From: Micromonospora inaquosa
GTDB taxonomy: Bacteria > Actinomycetota > Actinomycetes > Mycobacteriales > Micromonosporaceae
Direction: 5' to 3'
NCBI RefSeq assembly: GCF_003857055.1
Contig: NZ_QGSZ01000224.1
Coordinates: 1 to 64,000, forward strand
Length of the DNA: 64,000 nucleotides
How positions within the stretch are numbered: position 1 is the stretch's first letter; each line of letters begins with the position of its first letter. The position numbers and the translations under genes were made by a program. The notes below the pieces were generated by a model. That model saw nothing but the letters and a program-made list of their open reading frames with translations. It had not been told where the DNA came from and searched no databases. Of the stretch, positions 29,377 to 38,717 are shown piece by piece.

Positions 29377-30188
29377 CGATGCAGTCCACATGGCGGGTTC
29401 TCACCCCCGGGCTCAGCGATCGCGTACTGCTCACCGTGGACTTCGGTCCCGGTCGTCGCGAGGCCGGCTTCAGTGACCTGGTCGCCAACCTCGCGCCGGA
29501 ACTGGTCGTGTGGGAGCCGGTGTTCGCTCCGCAGACCGCTGACCCGGTCACCGGCACAGATCCGCACGGCTGCGTCAGTCGCTGGCTCGACGACGTCAGG
29601 AACGCCGGGCTGGAAGTCTGCGGGGTGCTCGGCTACTGCGCCGGGGGCGCGTTGGCCCGCCAGACGGCGGACCTGCTGCGCACGAGGGGCCTGCCTGAGC
29701 CACCGGTCGTGCTGCTCGACCCCAGTCACGTCGACGGCGACCTGATCCAGGAGCTCTTCGCCACGTCGGTGCAGGGTTATGCGGAGCTGCTGTCGGAGGA
29801 CCAGATTCGGGCCGCCCTCGCGGCCGCGGCCGGTTTCACCGGCGCCCTCGGGTCGAACATCGGCACACAGGCTCCTGCGGAGCTCGCCGAGGCCATGCGC
29901 AGCCTCCAGGCCCTGTACGACGGCGTCGTGCAGACCGTGTGCGACATGTTGGACGCCGACGAGGAGGTGAGCCGCGGGTTCTCGGAGCGGTTCGCCGCCT
30001 TCCTCAGCTACCTGGTCACCGCCGGACGTGCGAGCGCGGCGCGGGGCGGCTCGGCGACGGTCATCGTGTCCGGAAACCACCACCTGCCCGACGGGTTCGG
30101 CGTCGAGAAGCACCGCCTCCCCGTGTCCCGCGCGGCACTGCTGGCCGACCCCGCCGTCGCCCGTATCGTGGCGGAGGCACTGCGGTAA
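29373..30188 (+). CDS. Thioesterase-like alpha/beta hydrolase with Cys as nucleophile
   Basis: 271 residues. The nucleophile elbow is GYCAGGALAR with Cys89 where thioesterases usually have Ser. A following strand gives VVLLDPSH (candidate acid) and the end has SGNHHLPDGFG (candidate His). It is the last gene of the plus-strand assembly-line operon, overlapping the split NRPS by ATGA, so it is a good candidate for chain release or proofreading. Cys-type thioesterase domains are known to close strained rings in sulfazecin (beta-lactam) and obafluorin (beta-lactone) biosynthesis; applying that here is inference. A relative with YCAAA is fused to a PCP at 46916-47971. Confidence 0.8.
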   Translation: MTMQSTWRVLTPGLSDRVLLTVDFGPGRREAGFSDLVANLAPELVVWEPVFAPQTADPVTGTDPHGCVSRWLDDVRNAGLEVCGVLGYCAGGALARQTADLLRTRGLPEPPVVLLDPSHVDGDLIQELFATSVQGYAELLSEDQIRAALAAAAGFTGALGSNIGTQAPAELAEAMRSLQALYDGVVQTVCDMLDADEEVSRGFSERFAAFLSYLVTAGRASAARGGSATVIVSGNHHLPDGFGVEKHRLPVSRAALLADPAVARIVAEALR

Positions 30189-32304
30189 GCAGCGAGCTTC
30201 TCGTCCACCACGACCTAGCTGTGCTGACCGACCAGCCGTCGCCGCCGCACACCGCCGAGCCATCTGCCGACGCCTCCTTATCGAAACGGCTGCCGTAACC
30301 GGGTCCCCGGTCGCCCGTGGCGGAAGCCGCCGGGTCATCGCCGTGGCGCTGGCCATTGTAGGATTGGATCGACTCCGACCAGTGATCGGGCGATCTCAAG
30401 TGAGCCGCCCTCGCCTGATTGAGAGTTGCTCACGGGCCGCGCGGAACGTGGAGCACTCTCGTGGAAGTTCCCTGTCGGGAGGTGATTGCCCTACGGAGGA
30501 AACCGGCACTGATCGAGGGTTCGTAGCCGTGCCAGCGACGTCACCAGTTAGCCTCATTTGCGCTAGTCAAGTTCGGTCACGGGGCTGCGCGGGCGGCCCT
30601 GATTCCGGCACACCGACGGCTGTGGTTGCTCACACGCGAGATCGAAAACGACTCGCAGACGGGACACAGTGGCGGATGCCCAACTGGTACGTCGGTCCGA
30701 CGGCCAGTGACACGTTTGCCTTCACGATGGATCACGATGCCACGACAGGCGACTTGCGGAGCTGCGGCACCGGGCATATCTGGTGTTCATCGGCTGAAGA
30801 CACTCGCCGGGAGGTCCCCCTTGGCCGTCACTTTCCTTCATCATGAGGTCACGGCAATTCGGTCGACATTCAGCCCCCGAGTGCCTGCGCCGCGTCTCTC
30901 CTCGACGCGGATTCGGGCAGTCCACGGACAGCGGGCCGCTCAGTTGTTCAGCGCCAACCGCAGTTGCTGCCGATCCTGGCCGGCTTAGTCGGTGGCGTGG
31001 GCACTGACACTGACTATTCGTCCGCGCGCCATACCTCGCGCACCTCGGCGTCGCGCCGTCCCCGCGGGTCCCGCACCTGATGCGGTTCGACCTTCTCGCC
31101 GGCCTGCGCAGGCAGTGGCCGCTTGAGGTGCCGAAGGACGCCAGCATTCCCATCGGCGACTGTCGACGACGGGGCGCGGGCCGACGGCCAGGTCCACGCC
31201 GCGCCGGTGCCCGTCGAACGACTTCAGCACCGACTGAACGGGGGCTCGCGCCGACGCAGGTGCCGCTGATCAACGGGCTCAGCGGGCACCACACGGACCC
31301 GAAGGTCGGACGCCTTTCACCAATGACCTGCCGGAGCTACTGACTCATTTACCCGGTGTTCATCATCGATGCACCTGTATCCATGTCGAACGCTCGGCCA
31401 GTACGCCGATCACCGCTTCCGGCGAGGACCGATTCCTGGCTCGCAACGACGACCTCGGCTCCTGGCCGCCCCCGTCAAGCCTGCCCTCGCGCAGACCAAA
31501 CGTCGACCCATCCTCCGCCGGTCAGCACGCACCCCCGCCCTTCGGCCCACGGTGAAACTTTCGGACGCGTCGATGACGCCACGGAGCCTGCCCGTCGGCG
31601 AGTCACGTGCACCGAACCCAATCTCGTCCGTCCCCTTGGGAACACGATCGACGCGATGATCGAATACCGACTGATCCCTTTGACCGACGCGCCGCCTGAC
31701 GGGGGGTCGACGCTCTTCAGGCGGTCCCGATGGTGGCGTGGCGAGACAGCGTCGTGGCACCGGAGCGAGGCGGGCCACCCGAGACGAACGCCATGCGACC
31801 AACGGTTCGGCCAGCAGTTGTGTGCCTCAGGATCTCAGTGCCCACGCTCCGCCTCCTTCGGGGCAGGAAAATGACGGAAGATCGGCGTCGTCAACGCGTC
31901 GACGCGTCGGGATAATAGAAATTCATGTCGCCCGGCCGGCCGGATATTCGAAGACCTTGAGTGAACACTTCCCGGTGCGGAAATTACCTCTCCTATGTTG
32001 CTCTGGAAGAAATCGTCCAGATATCGATAATTGCCCCGGTCGGCAGGGGCATCGAGCGATCGGACACGCCCTTGTCCAGCTGGAGGCGCGGCAACCGACT
32101 CCACCCCGAACCAGTGCCGATCGTCTCACCTGACGGTCGAAGAAAATCTTGAGGTGTGCCCTGACCTGGTGCTTAGTCGAGGAGCAGGAGGTGGTGGCCG
32201 ATCGAGGTCCAATCGGCGGGACTCGACGCAAGAACGCCACTCGATCTAGGATGGATGTCGAGGTAGTTCGATACGACCCCTGAACCAGGAGAGGGAGGCG
32301 ATCA
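30189..32304. other. Gene-poor stretch of about 2.1 kb
   Basis: No recognisable protein is encoded on either strand. The open frames present (for example 30722-31294 minus and 31356-31874 plus) are arginine/proline-rich, lack good ribosome sites and show no family motifs. The codon-position GC pattern seen in flanking genes is absent. I see no transposase signatures or tRNA. It may be decayed coding DNA or a boundary between two sub-clusters. Confidence 0.5.
30421..30460 (+). terminator. Imperfect hairpin downstream of the plus-strand NRPS operon
   Basis: Left arm GAGAGTTGCTCACG (30421-30434) pairs with right arm CGTGGAGCACTCTC (30447-30460), with one bulged base on each side and a 12-base loop. 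It lies about 230 bases after the last gene of the operon. There is no T-run. It could be a factor-independent terminator or only a chance structure. Confidence 0.35.
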
Positions 32305-32361
32305 GTGCATATCGGACCTTCCCGTCGCAAAGAGCACTACCTGGCGCACCTGTTCAGGTGA
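32305..32361 (+). CDS. Possible 18-residue leader peptide upstream of the aminotransferase
   Basis: GTG 32305 is preceded by GGGAGG with a six-base gap, one of the best ribosome sites in this stretch, and the frame ends at TGA 32359-32361. The peptide would be VHIGPSRRKEHYLAHLFR. It lies about 140 bases before the aminotransferase start, so an upstream regulatory ORF is possible. It is short enough to be chance, and there is no family evidence. Confidence 0.3.
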   Translation: MHIGPSRRKEHYLAHLFR

Positions 32362-32443
32362 AGGCAAATTGTCGGGTCTCGTGCTGAGACGCTGACCGGC
32401 CTACGGTTTTCTCGGCGACGAGAAGTCGTTTGTGTCGAATAAA

Positions 32444-32464
32444 TTACTGGCAACTGACCAGTAA
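32444..32464. promoter_or_regulatory. Operator-like palindrome upstream of the aminotransferase gene
   Basis: TTACTGG, seven bases, CCAGTAA: a perfect inverted repeat with 7-base arms in an AT-rich patch, ending 33 bases before the annotated start. Arm length and spacing suit a dimeric regulator such as a TetR- or GntR-type protein, but no such gene lies in the window. Confidence 0.45.
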
Positions 32465-32497
32465 CAAAAATAGCCGCCAAAACACACATTACATGCC

Positions 32498-33622
32498 ATG
32501 GGGAGGGCAGTAGTCATACTAGATTTCGACGTGCGTCCAAACCGTAAGCCCTTGTCCCACACCGACCGACAAGCGCTGCTCAGCGCACCGGTCTTCGGTA
32601 AGGTGTTCACCGACCACATGATCACCCTGCGCTGGGACGCCGAGCGCGGGTGGCACGACGGACGCCTCGAAGAGTTCCAGAGCATCGCTCTGCCACCGTC
32701 GGCATCCGTCTTCCACTATGGGCAAGAGATCTTCGAAGGCATGAAGGCGTACCGCCAGCAGGGCGGGTCGATCGCGCTGTTCCGCCCGGAGCGCAACGCC
32801 GCCCGGTTCAACGCCTCCGCCCGGCGACTGGCGATGCCGGAGATCCCGGTGGAAACCTTCGTGAGAGCCATCGAGCTGCTGGTCCGCCAGGACCGACAGT
32901 GGGTGCCGCACGGTGCGGGCACCAGCCTCTACCTTCGCCCCTTCATGATCGCGACCGAGCCCACGCTGGGGTTCACCCTCCCGTCCCGCAGCTACCTGTT
33001 CTGCGTGATCGCCTGCCCGGCGTCCGCCTATTTCAGCACCCGGACCGGCCCGCCCGCACTGACCGTGTGGCTGTCGCAGGAGTACGCGCGCGCCGCGTCC
33101 GGCGGGACCGGCGCCGCGAAGGCCGGCGGCAACTACGCCGCCGCCTTCCTCGCCCAGCGAGAGGCGGTGGACCGAGGCTGCGACCAGGTTGTCTGGCTGG
33201 ATGCGGTCGAGCACACATGGGTCGAGGAGATGGGTGGGATGAACCTCTGCTTCGTCCAACAATCCGCGGCCGACGAACCTGCCTCCCTCATGACCCCCGC
33301 GCTGACCGGCACCCTTCTGCCGGGGGTGACGCGGGATTCGCTGCTCCAGCTGAGCGGGCGGCTCGGCCTCGGCCGCAGCGAGGGGCGCATCAACGTGCAG
33401 CAGTGGCGCAAACAGTGCGAGGCTGGCCAGATCACCGAGGTCTTCGCCTGCGGTACGGCGGCGGTCATCGCACCGGTCGGACGCGTACGCGGGGCGAGCG
33501 ACGAGTGGACGATCGGCGACGGTCGCCCTGGTCCCGTGACCATGCGACTTCGTGACGAACTGCTCGGCATCCAGTACGGCCGCATCCCCGATGACCTGGG
33601 CTGGACGCGCATCGTGTGCTGA
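32498..33622 (+). CDS. ilvE: Branched-chain amino acid aminotransferase
   Basis: 374 residues of a fold-type IV PLP aminotransferase that interconverts Val, Leu or Ile and their 2-oxo acids. Family features are FHYGQEIFEGMKAY, LFRPERNAARFNASA, SLYLRPFMIA, the PLP lysine in GAAKAGGNYAA, and WVEEMGGMNLCFV. Length is typical. The GGGGAGGG that could serve as a ribosome site lies just inside the annotated start, so translation might begin differently; no better ATG/GTG is correctly spaced. It stands alone between a palindrome and a strong hairpin. A copy inside a biosynthetic cluster usually supplies a branched or aryl amino acid or an acyl starter, but the chromosomal housekeeping role cannot be excluded. 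Confidence 0.92.
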   Translation: MGRAVVILDFDVRPNRKPLSHTDRQALLSAPVFGKVFTDHMITLRWDAERGWHDGRLEEFQSIALPPSASVFHYGQEIFEGMKAYRQQGGSIALFRPERNAARFNASARRLAMPEIPVETFVRAIELLVRQDRQWVPHGAGTSLYLRPFMIATEPTLGFTLPSRSYLFCVIACPASAYFSTRTGPPALTVWLSQEYARAASGGTGAAKAGGNYAAAFLAQREAVDRGCDQVVWLDAVEHTWVEEMGGMNLCFVQQSAADEPASLMTPALTGTLLPGVTRDSLLQLSGRLGLGRSEGRINVQQWRKQCEAGQITEVFACGTAAVIAPVGRVRGASDEWTIGDGRPGPVTMRLRDELLGIQYGRIPDDLGWTRIVC

Positions 33623-33632
33623 CGGTGAGGGA

Positions 33633-33659
33633 CTCTTCTGTCGGGCTCCGACAGGAGAG
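33633..33659 (+). terminator. Strong hairpin terminator after the aminotransferase gene
   Basis: CTCTTCTGTCGG (33633-33644) pairs with CCGACAGGAGAG (33648-33659) around a three-base loop: 12 pairs with a single G-T wobble, starting 10 bases after the stop codon. There is no long T-run, as is common in high-GC actinomycetes. Confidence 0.75.
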
Positions 33660-33897
33660 GTATCTCTCCGCACGCGTCTGGCGGCCCATCGGCAGGTCCG
33701 CCGATCCGGCATGACCGTGGGCCACCACCAGCGCGCTGCGGCAACGAGACCTGCTCCGACATCTGACGCGCCGGTCCGGGTACGCCATCGGTCCGGTCGC
33801 GTCGTCGCAGGCCCACAGCGCCTTCATCGAGGAATGGGCCACTGAACCTTCCACGAAGACCTGGTTTCGGGGGTTTCCGAATGACATCACAGATGCC

Positions 33898-35106
33898 ATG
33901 AAGCTGATCAGTTCCATGCCGTCGGCCGAGGAGGCTCAACGCGAAGACGCAGTGCCGGGGGTGGCACGTCTGCGGCTGGTGATTCTGGGCGTGCTGCTTG
34001 CGGTACAGATCAGCGCAATCCTGATCGCACCCATGCCGTCGGGGCGGGTGGCCGTCAGTCTGGTCGTGGTCACCACCCTGGCAGTCCTGCAGACCCGTCA
34101 CATCAGAGTGACAGCTGCGGGCCCACCGTGGCCGCGGATGGGGCTGTTGGCCGTCGAGGCTCTCATCACCTACCTGCCGATGCTGGCCGTCGGCGCGGTC
34201 TGGCCCGGCACGGGGGGATTCCTCGCAGCGTCGGTGCTGCTCGTGGTTCCCGGTCGAGCCGCATGGGCGCTGTTCACCACCGTGGTCATGAGCACGGTCG
34301 CGGCCGCCGTGACGATAGGGCCCGGAGTCCGGTACGCCGGCACGATCGCCATGGCCAGCATGGCCATCGGCCTGACCATCTATGGCATGTGCCGCCTCAA
34401 CGTGATGATCAAGCAGGTGCAGGGCAGGCACACCGAGGCGGTACAACTCGCCGTGGTCAGAGAGCGGATGCGCTTCGCCCGGGACCTGCACGATCTGCTC
34501 GGCTACAGCCTGGCCGCGATCACGCTTCGGGCCGAGTTGGCCGGACGGCTCACGAAGAGCGACCCGGCCACGGCCAGCGACGAGATGCGCGACGTGGTCG
34601 CCATGGCACGGCAGGCCGCCGCCGAGGTGCGGCAGGTGGCCGACGGGTACCGCAACATCTCGCTGGCCCAGGAGGCGGCGGCTGTGGCCTCGCTGTTCGC
34701 CAGCGCCAACGTCACGGCGCGGGTCGAGGTGAACTGCGGAGTCCTGCCCGACAAGGTGGACTCGGTCCTCGCCATGCTTCTGCGTGAGCTGACCACGAAC
34801 ATCCTGCGGCACAGCAGTGCGCGTAACTGCTGGATCACTCTCGAACAGAGCGATGAACACGTGACACTCTCCGTCGCGAACGACGGGGTTCCGCGGACCG
34901 CAACCACCTATCGCGACGGCGGCGGGTTGGAGAACCTCGCCTTCCGCCTGCAGGCGGTCGGCGGGACATTGAGCGCGTCGGTATGCGGTGACGGCCGATT
35001 CCACGTGCTCGCGGAGGTCGCCGTCAAGGCTGACGCGGCCCTGGGCACCCGGATACATCGCGTCGGATGCAGCTCGTCGTCGGCCCGGCATGCGCCGGCC
35101 GCGTGA
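33898..35106 (+). CDS. Two-component sensor histidine kinase (NarL/DesK type)
   Basis: 402 residues. About five to six hydrophobic segments occupy residues 20-170 (for example LVILGVLLAVQISAILIA and TIAMASMAIGLTIYG), followed by the HisKA_3 dimerisation motif FARDLHDLLGYSL with the phospho-accepting His. An HATPase_c domain follows (LLRELTTNILRHS as N box, VANDGVP, GGGLENLAFRLQAVGG as G box). It forms an operon with the response regulator 17 bases downstream. The signal is unknown. The start is uncertain because ATG 33898 has no good ribosome site. Confidence 0.9.
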   Translation: MKLISSMPSAEEAQREDAVPGVARLRLVILGVLLAVQISAILIAPMPSGRVAVSLVVVTTLAVLQTRHIRVTAAGPPWPRMGLLAVEALITYLPMLAVGAVWPGTGGFLAASVLLVVPGRAAWALFTTVVMSTVAAAVTIGPGVRYAGTIAMASMAIGLTIYGMCRLNVMIKQVQGRHTEAVQLAVVRERMRFARDLHDLLGYSLAAITLRAELAGRLTKSDPATASDEMRDVVAMARQAAAEVRQVADGYRNISLAQEAAAVASLFASANVTARVEVNCGVLPDKVDSVLAMLLRELTTNILRHSSARNCWITLEQSDEHVTLSVANDGVPRTATTYRDGGGLENLAFRLQAVGGTLSASVCGDGRFHVLAEVAVKADAALGTRIHRVGCSSSSARHAPAA

Positions 35107-35123
35107 ATTGAGGGGAGTTGCGC

Positions 35124-35732
35124 GTGCTGCGGATCCTGCTCGCCGAGGACGTCGCCATGGTCCGCGGGGCGCTGGTAGCCCTCATCGAACTGGAGCGGGA
35201 CCTGAGGGTGGTCGCGGCCGTCGACAACGGCGCGGACATCGTCTCCACGGCGCTGGACTGCCGGCCCGATGTCGCGGTCCTCGACGTCGACCTCCCGGGT
35301 CTGGACGGCCTGTCGGCGGCAGCACAGCTCAGGACCGAACTGCCCTGCTGTCGCACCCTCATCCTCACGAACCTGGGACGGTCCGGAACGGTCAGCCGCG
35401 CGCTCACCGCCCAGGTGTCCGGCTTTCTGCTGAAGGACTCTCCGCCGGAGGACCTGGCCAACGCCATTCGTGCCATCGCCCTGGGCCGCCGGGTGATCGA
35501 CCCGCAGCTGGCCCTGTCCGCTTGGGACTGCGGCCAGAACCCGCTGTCCACACGGGAGCACGAGGTGCTGCGAATGACGGCCAGAGGTGCGGACCCGGTC
35601 GAAATCGCCGCTACTCTGCACCTGTCGGTTGGGACCGTCCGCAACTACCTCACAACGGTCGTCACCAAACTACATGCCCGCAATCGAGTTGAAGCGGTCA
35701 AGATGGCTTACGACTCGGGCTGGCTGCCCTAG
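35124..35732 (+). CDS. Two-component response regulator, LuxR/NarL family
   Basis: 202 residues. The receiver domain 1-115 has the acidic pair in LLAEDVA and the phospho-acceptor Asp in VAVLDVDLPGLDG; the conserved Lys is in FLLKDSPPE. The C-terminal LuxR helix-turn-helix is STREHEVLRMTARG...AATLHLSVGTVRNY. I start it at GTG 35124, six bases after AGGGGAG; a TTG at 35118 leaves no room for a ribosome site. It partners the kinase upstream and may control this cluster, though no target site is evident. Confidence 0.92.
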   Translation: MLRILLAEDVAMVRGALVALIELERDLRVVAAVDNGADIVSTALDCRPDVAVLDVDLPGLDGLSAAAQLRTELPCCRTLILTNLGRSGTVSRALTAQVSGFLLKDSPPEDLANAIRAIALGRRVIDPQLALSAWDCGQNPLSTREHEVLRMTARGADPVEIAATLHLSVGTVRNYLTTVVTKLHARNRVEAVKMAYDSGWLP

Positions 35733-35967
35733 GGCGCCGACAGTCGACCGGGCGGGAATCCGCAACTCCGAGTGATCGTGGATTGCTGTTTTTGTGAGCA
35801 AGGTCCGAGGTGGAGCGGCGTACGACCCTCCCGCAATCTGATCACAGGTCAGCAGAACAGCCTGCGGCGCAGCACGCAGAACCACGTTCAGCACAACCTG
35901 CGGCACAGCCGGTGAACCGGCGCTGCCGCTCCTTTGAGCTGCGTAAGCGACTCTGACGGAGGCGGCC

Positions 35968-36441
35968 ATGAGGAAGCAGTACTACGAATACCGGCACGTC
36001 GTCGGCTTCGAGGAGACGAACCTCGTTGGCAGCGTCCACAACGTCTACTACACGCGTTGGCAGGGCCGGTGCCGCGAGATGTTCCTGCTCGAACACGCTC
36101 CGGGCGTGCTCGACGAGTTGAGTGACGACCTGGAACTGCGCCCGATCGAATCCGAGTGCGAACACCTGGCCGAGGTTTCTGCCTTCGACGAGGTGGCGAT
36201 CCGGATGCGGCTGAAGGAGCTGACGCAGACCCAGATCGGCTTCGCCTTCGACGTCGTGCGGGTACGCGAGGGAGTGGAGGATCTGATCGCTCGGTGCCGC
36301 GAACGCGTGGCGTGCCTGCGTGGTGCCAACGGTACCGCCACCCCGGCACAGGTACCGCCGCAGCTCGCGTCGGCGCTGAGTGCCTTCGCGGTTGCCCCCA
36401 CCACGCAACCCCGGGGCAGCGGCACCGGAGGCAGGGCATGA
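35968..36441 (+). CDS. Enediyne-type hotdog thioesterase
   Basis: 157 residues of the 4-hydroxybenzoyl-CoA thioesterase-like hotdog fold. The stretches YEYRHVVGFEETNLVGSVH and RWQGRCREMFLLEHAP, and later ELTQTQIGFAFDVVR, match from memory the thioesterases that release polyenes from enediyne PKSs (CalE7/SgcE10 group). ATG 35968 has GGAGG upstream. It overlaps the P450 by ATGA, so the two are co-translated. No enediyne PKS or other warhead cassette gene is in this window, so it probably hydrolyses another acyl-carrier thioester here; that role is inference. Confidence 0.85.
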   Translation: MRKQYYEYRHVVGFEETNLVGSVHNVYYTRWQGRCREMFLLEHAPGVLDELSDDLELRPIESECEHLAEVSAFDEVAIRMRLKELTQTQIGFAFDVVRVREGVEDLIARCRERVACLRGANGTATPAQVPPQLASALSAFAVAPTTQPRGSGTGGRA

Positions 36442-37796
36442 GTGTCGCCGCGCATGGCCGACGGACCTTCCCGGGGCCACCGCCGTGGGCGACGCCCGGG
36501 TTGCTGCGCAAGCTGTGGGGTGACCGGCTGGGTCTGCTGTCCGATGCGGCCGACAGGTACGGCGACGTGGTCCGATTTTCCATGGGGCCCAAGACGCTCT
36601 ACTTCTTCAACCATCCGGATCACGCCAGGCATGTGCTCACCGACAATGCCGCCAACTATCACAAAGGGCTGGGCCTGGCCGAAGCTCGACGGCGGATTCT
36701 CGGCGACGGCCTGCTCACCAGCGAGGGCGAGACGTGGCGCGGTCAGCGGCGCGTCATCTCGCCCGCCTTCCGCCGGGAGCGCATCGCGGGTTTCGCCGGC
36801 GTGGTGGCCGACGCCGGCGCCCAGCTGACCGAGCGCCTGGAGGCGCAGGCCGGAAACGTCGTCGATGTGGCCGAGGAGATGACCGCGCTCACGATGGATG
36901 TGCTCGGCAGGACCCTGCTCGACGCCGACCTGAGTCCGCTGAGCTTCCTGGGGCCCGCGTTCGAGGCCGCGCAGGAGCAGGCAATGTTCGAGATGGTCAC
37001 GCTGGGCGCGCTGCCGTTGTGGATGCCGCTACCGCGCCACCGCCGCTTCCGCGCCGCCAAGCGGCAGATCGAAGACGCGGTGCGAACGCTCGTCGAGTCC
37101 CGCAGACATGACACGGGCACGGACGGGTCCGACCTCATGTCGGTGCTGCTGCGCGTCAGCGAGAGCGGGCAGGACGCCGATGCCCGCTGGCGTGGGCTGC
37201 GCGACCAGATCGTGACGATGCTCCTGGCCGGGCACGAGACCACGGCCAGCACGTTGTCCTGGGCCTGGTACCTGCTCAGCCGGCATCCGCGGGCGGCCGA
37301 GCGACTGCGTGCCGAGGCGATCGCGGTCCTCGGCGACCGCACCCCGGAGTACAGTGACCTGGTCAAACTGCCGTACACCACGATGGTCATCCAGGAGACG
37401 ATGCGGCTCTATCCCGCGGTGTGGGGGTTACCGAGGGTGGCCCTGGCCGCCGACGAGATCGGCGGATACCCGGTCCCTGCCGGCGCGGACATCATGATCA
37501 GCCCCTACACGCTGCATCGGCACCGCGACTTCTGGGACGAGCCGGACCAGTTCCGGCCGGAGAGGTTCGCGGCCGACGCCCCGCCTGTCGGCCACCGGTA
37601 CGCCTACATACCCTTCGGGGCGGGCCCCCGGGTCTGCGTGGGAAGCCACCTCGGCATGCTCGAGGCGACCCTCATCGCGGCCATGGTCGCGCGCCGCTTC
37701 CGGTTCGAGTTTGCCGGGCCGACCGACCCGGTGCCCGAGGCCATGCTGTCGCTCCGGATCCGCGGTGGCCTGCCCGTGCGGGTGAGGCGGGCCTGA
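36438..37796 (+). CDS. Cytochrome P450 monooxygenase
   Basis: 452 residues. I-helix oxygen-binding motif LLAGHETTAS, ExxR motif in QETMRLYP, PERF-type FRPERF, and haem-binding loop FGAGPRVCVGSHLG with the Cys ligand. The pattern resembles the CYP102/CYP4-like class of fatty-acyl and terpene hydroxylases rather than the short actinomycete CYP105/107 type seen at 60514. The start is ATG 36438, overlapping the thioesterase stop. Upstream in-frame sequence is thioesterase shadow. The likely substrate is the acyl product of the neighbouring thioesterase or DUF1702 pathway (inference). Confidence 0.93.
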   Translation: MSVAAHGRRTFPGPPPWATPGLLRKLWGDRLGLLSDAADRYGDVVRFSMGPKTLYFFNHPDHARHVLTDNAANYHKGLGLAEARRRILGDGLLTSEGETWRGQRRVISPAFRRERIAGFAGVVADAGAQLTERLEAQAGNVVDVAEEMTALTMDVLGRTLLDADLSPLSFLGPAFEAAQEQAMFEMVTLGALPLWMPLPRHRRFRAAKRQIEDAVRTLVESRRHDTGTDGSDLMSVLLRVSESGQDADARWRGLRDQIVTMLLAGHETTASTLSWAWYLLSRHPRAAERLRAEAIAVLGDRTPEYSDLVKLPYTTMVIQETMRLYPAVWGLPRVALAADEIGGYPVPAGADIMISPYTLHRHRDFWDEPDQFRPERFAADAPPVGHRYAYIPFGAGPRVCVGSHLGMLEATLIAAMVARRFRFEFAGPTDPVPEAMLSLRIRGGLPVRVRRA

Positions 37797-37869
37797 CCGC
37801 TGCGGCGTCTCCGTGGCGACCGACCGTCGGGGCCACGACGTGACGGCGGAGGTCGCCGGGCGGTTCGGG

Positions 37870-38676
37870 CTACGACGCGAGCCAGACCGGCTCGAAGTCC
37901 AGTGCGCCGGCCAGGATCGCCTGATGAAGTCGCTGTAGCCGCGGGCCCGGCTCCACACCCAGTTCGTCGCGGAGTACGGCCCGTATCTGCCGGAAGGCCT
38001 CCAACGCGTTACCGGCCCGCCCGGAGCGGTAGTAGGCGACCATCAGCAAGGCGTAGAAGTTCTCGTGCATCGGATGCTTGGCCACCAGCATTGTCAGCTC
38101 GCCCAACAGGTCCGCATGACGGCCGAGGTCGATGTCGGCCTCGATCCGGCGTTCCAGCACGCCGATCCTGTTCTCCTCGAGCGATCCGACCTCCGCACGC
38201 AGGATCCGGCCGACCGGGACGTCCACGAGGGCCGGCCCGCGCCACAGTGCCAGTGCGCAACCCAGCAGTTCGGAGCTGCCTTTCGGGTCTCCTGAATCCA
38301 CGGCTCTGCGACCTGCGCGTGCGAGGTTGTCGAACTCTGCCACGTCGGTCTCGCACAGCTGCCCGTCGAGCTGGTAGCCGGAGTGCCTGGTGCCGAGCAG
38401 CCGTCTCGCCCAGTCCCGGTCCCGGGCAGCCGTCGCCAGCTTGGCCCTCAGCTGGAATATGTAGGTTTGCAGGGTGGTGGCGAAGCTGCGTGGCGGCTGG
38501 TCCCCCCAGAGTTCCTCCACGAGTGTCTGTGTGGTCACCACCCGCCCGGCGTTGAGCGCGAGCAGCACGAGGATCTGGCGCTGCTTGGGCGCGTTCGGCA
38601 TCACCGGCTGGTGGTTCAGGTGCGCGGACACCGGGCCCAGCAGTTGGAAGACGACCTTCTCATTTTCCCTGTTCAT
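37870..38676 (-). CDS. SARP-family transcriptional activator
   Basis: 268 residues. N-terminal OmpR-type winged helix (FQLLGPVSAHL, PKQRQILVLLALNAGRVVTTQTLVEELWGD, LQTYIFQLRAKL) followed by the bacterial transcriptional activator domain (DVAEFDNLARAG through EALEAFRQIRAVLRDELGVEPGPRLQRLHQAIL). This is the minimal SARP architecture of pathway-specific activators such as ActII-ORF4. It is divergent from the DUF1702 gene and convergent with the P450. A SARP-box-like direct repeat lies 42 bases upstream. It is probably a pathway-specific activator of this cluster. Confidence 0.93.
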   Translation of the reverse strand: MNRENEKVVFQLLGPVSAHLNHQPVMPNAPKQRQILVLLALNAGRVVTTQTLVEELWGDQPPRSFATTLQTYIFQLRAKLATAARDRDWARRLLGTRHSGYQLDGQLCETDVAEFDNLARAGRRAVDSGDPKGSSELLGCALALWRGPALVDVPVGRILRAEVGSLEENRIGVLERRIEADIDLGRHADLLGELTMLVAKHPMHENFYALLMVAYYRSGRAGNALEAFRQIRAVLRDELGVEPGPRLQRLHQAILAGALDFEPVWLAS

Positions 38677-38717
38677 TTCTCAGCTCCAAGAGTTGACACC
38701 GGATGACTTTCGGTTGC

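Noticed and set aside
30626..30988. Frame ending in a Ser/Cys-containing peptide (NRSCCRSWPA), considered as a precursor for the LanB-type enzyme
   Set aside because: The only plausible start is a TTG after GGGAGGT, there is no leader-like sequence or double-Gly/Ala cleavage site, and it lies in a stretch without coding signature.
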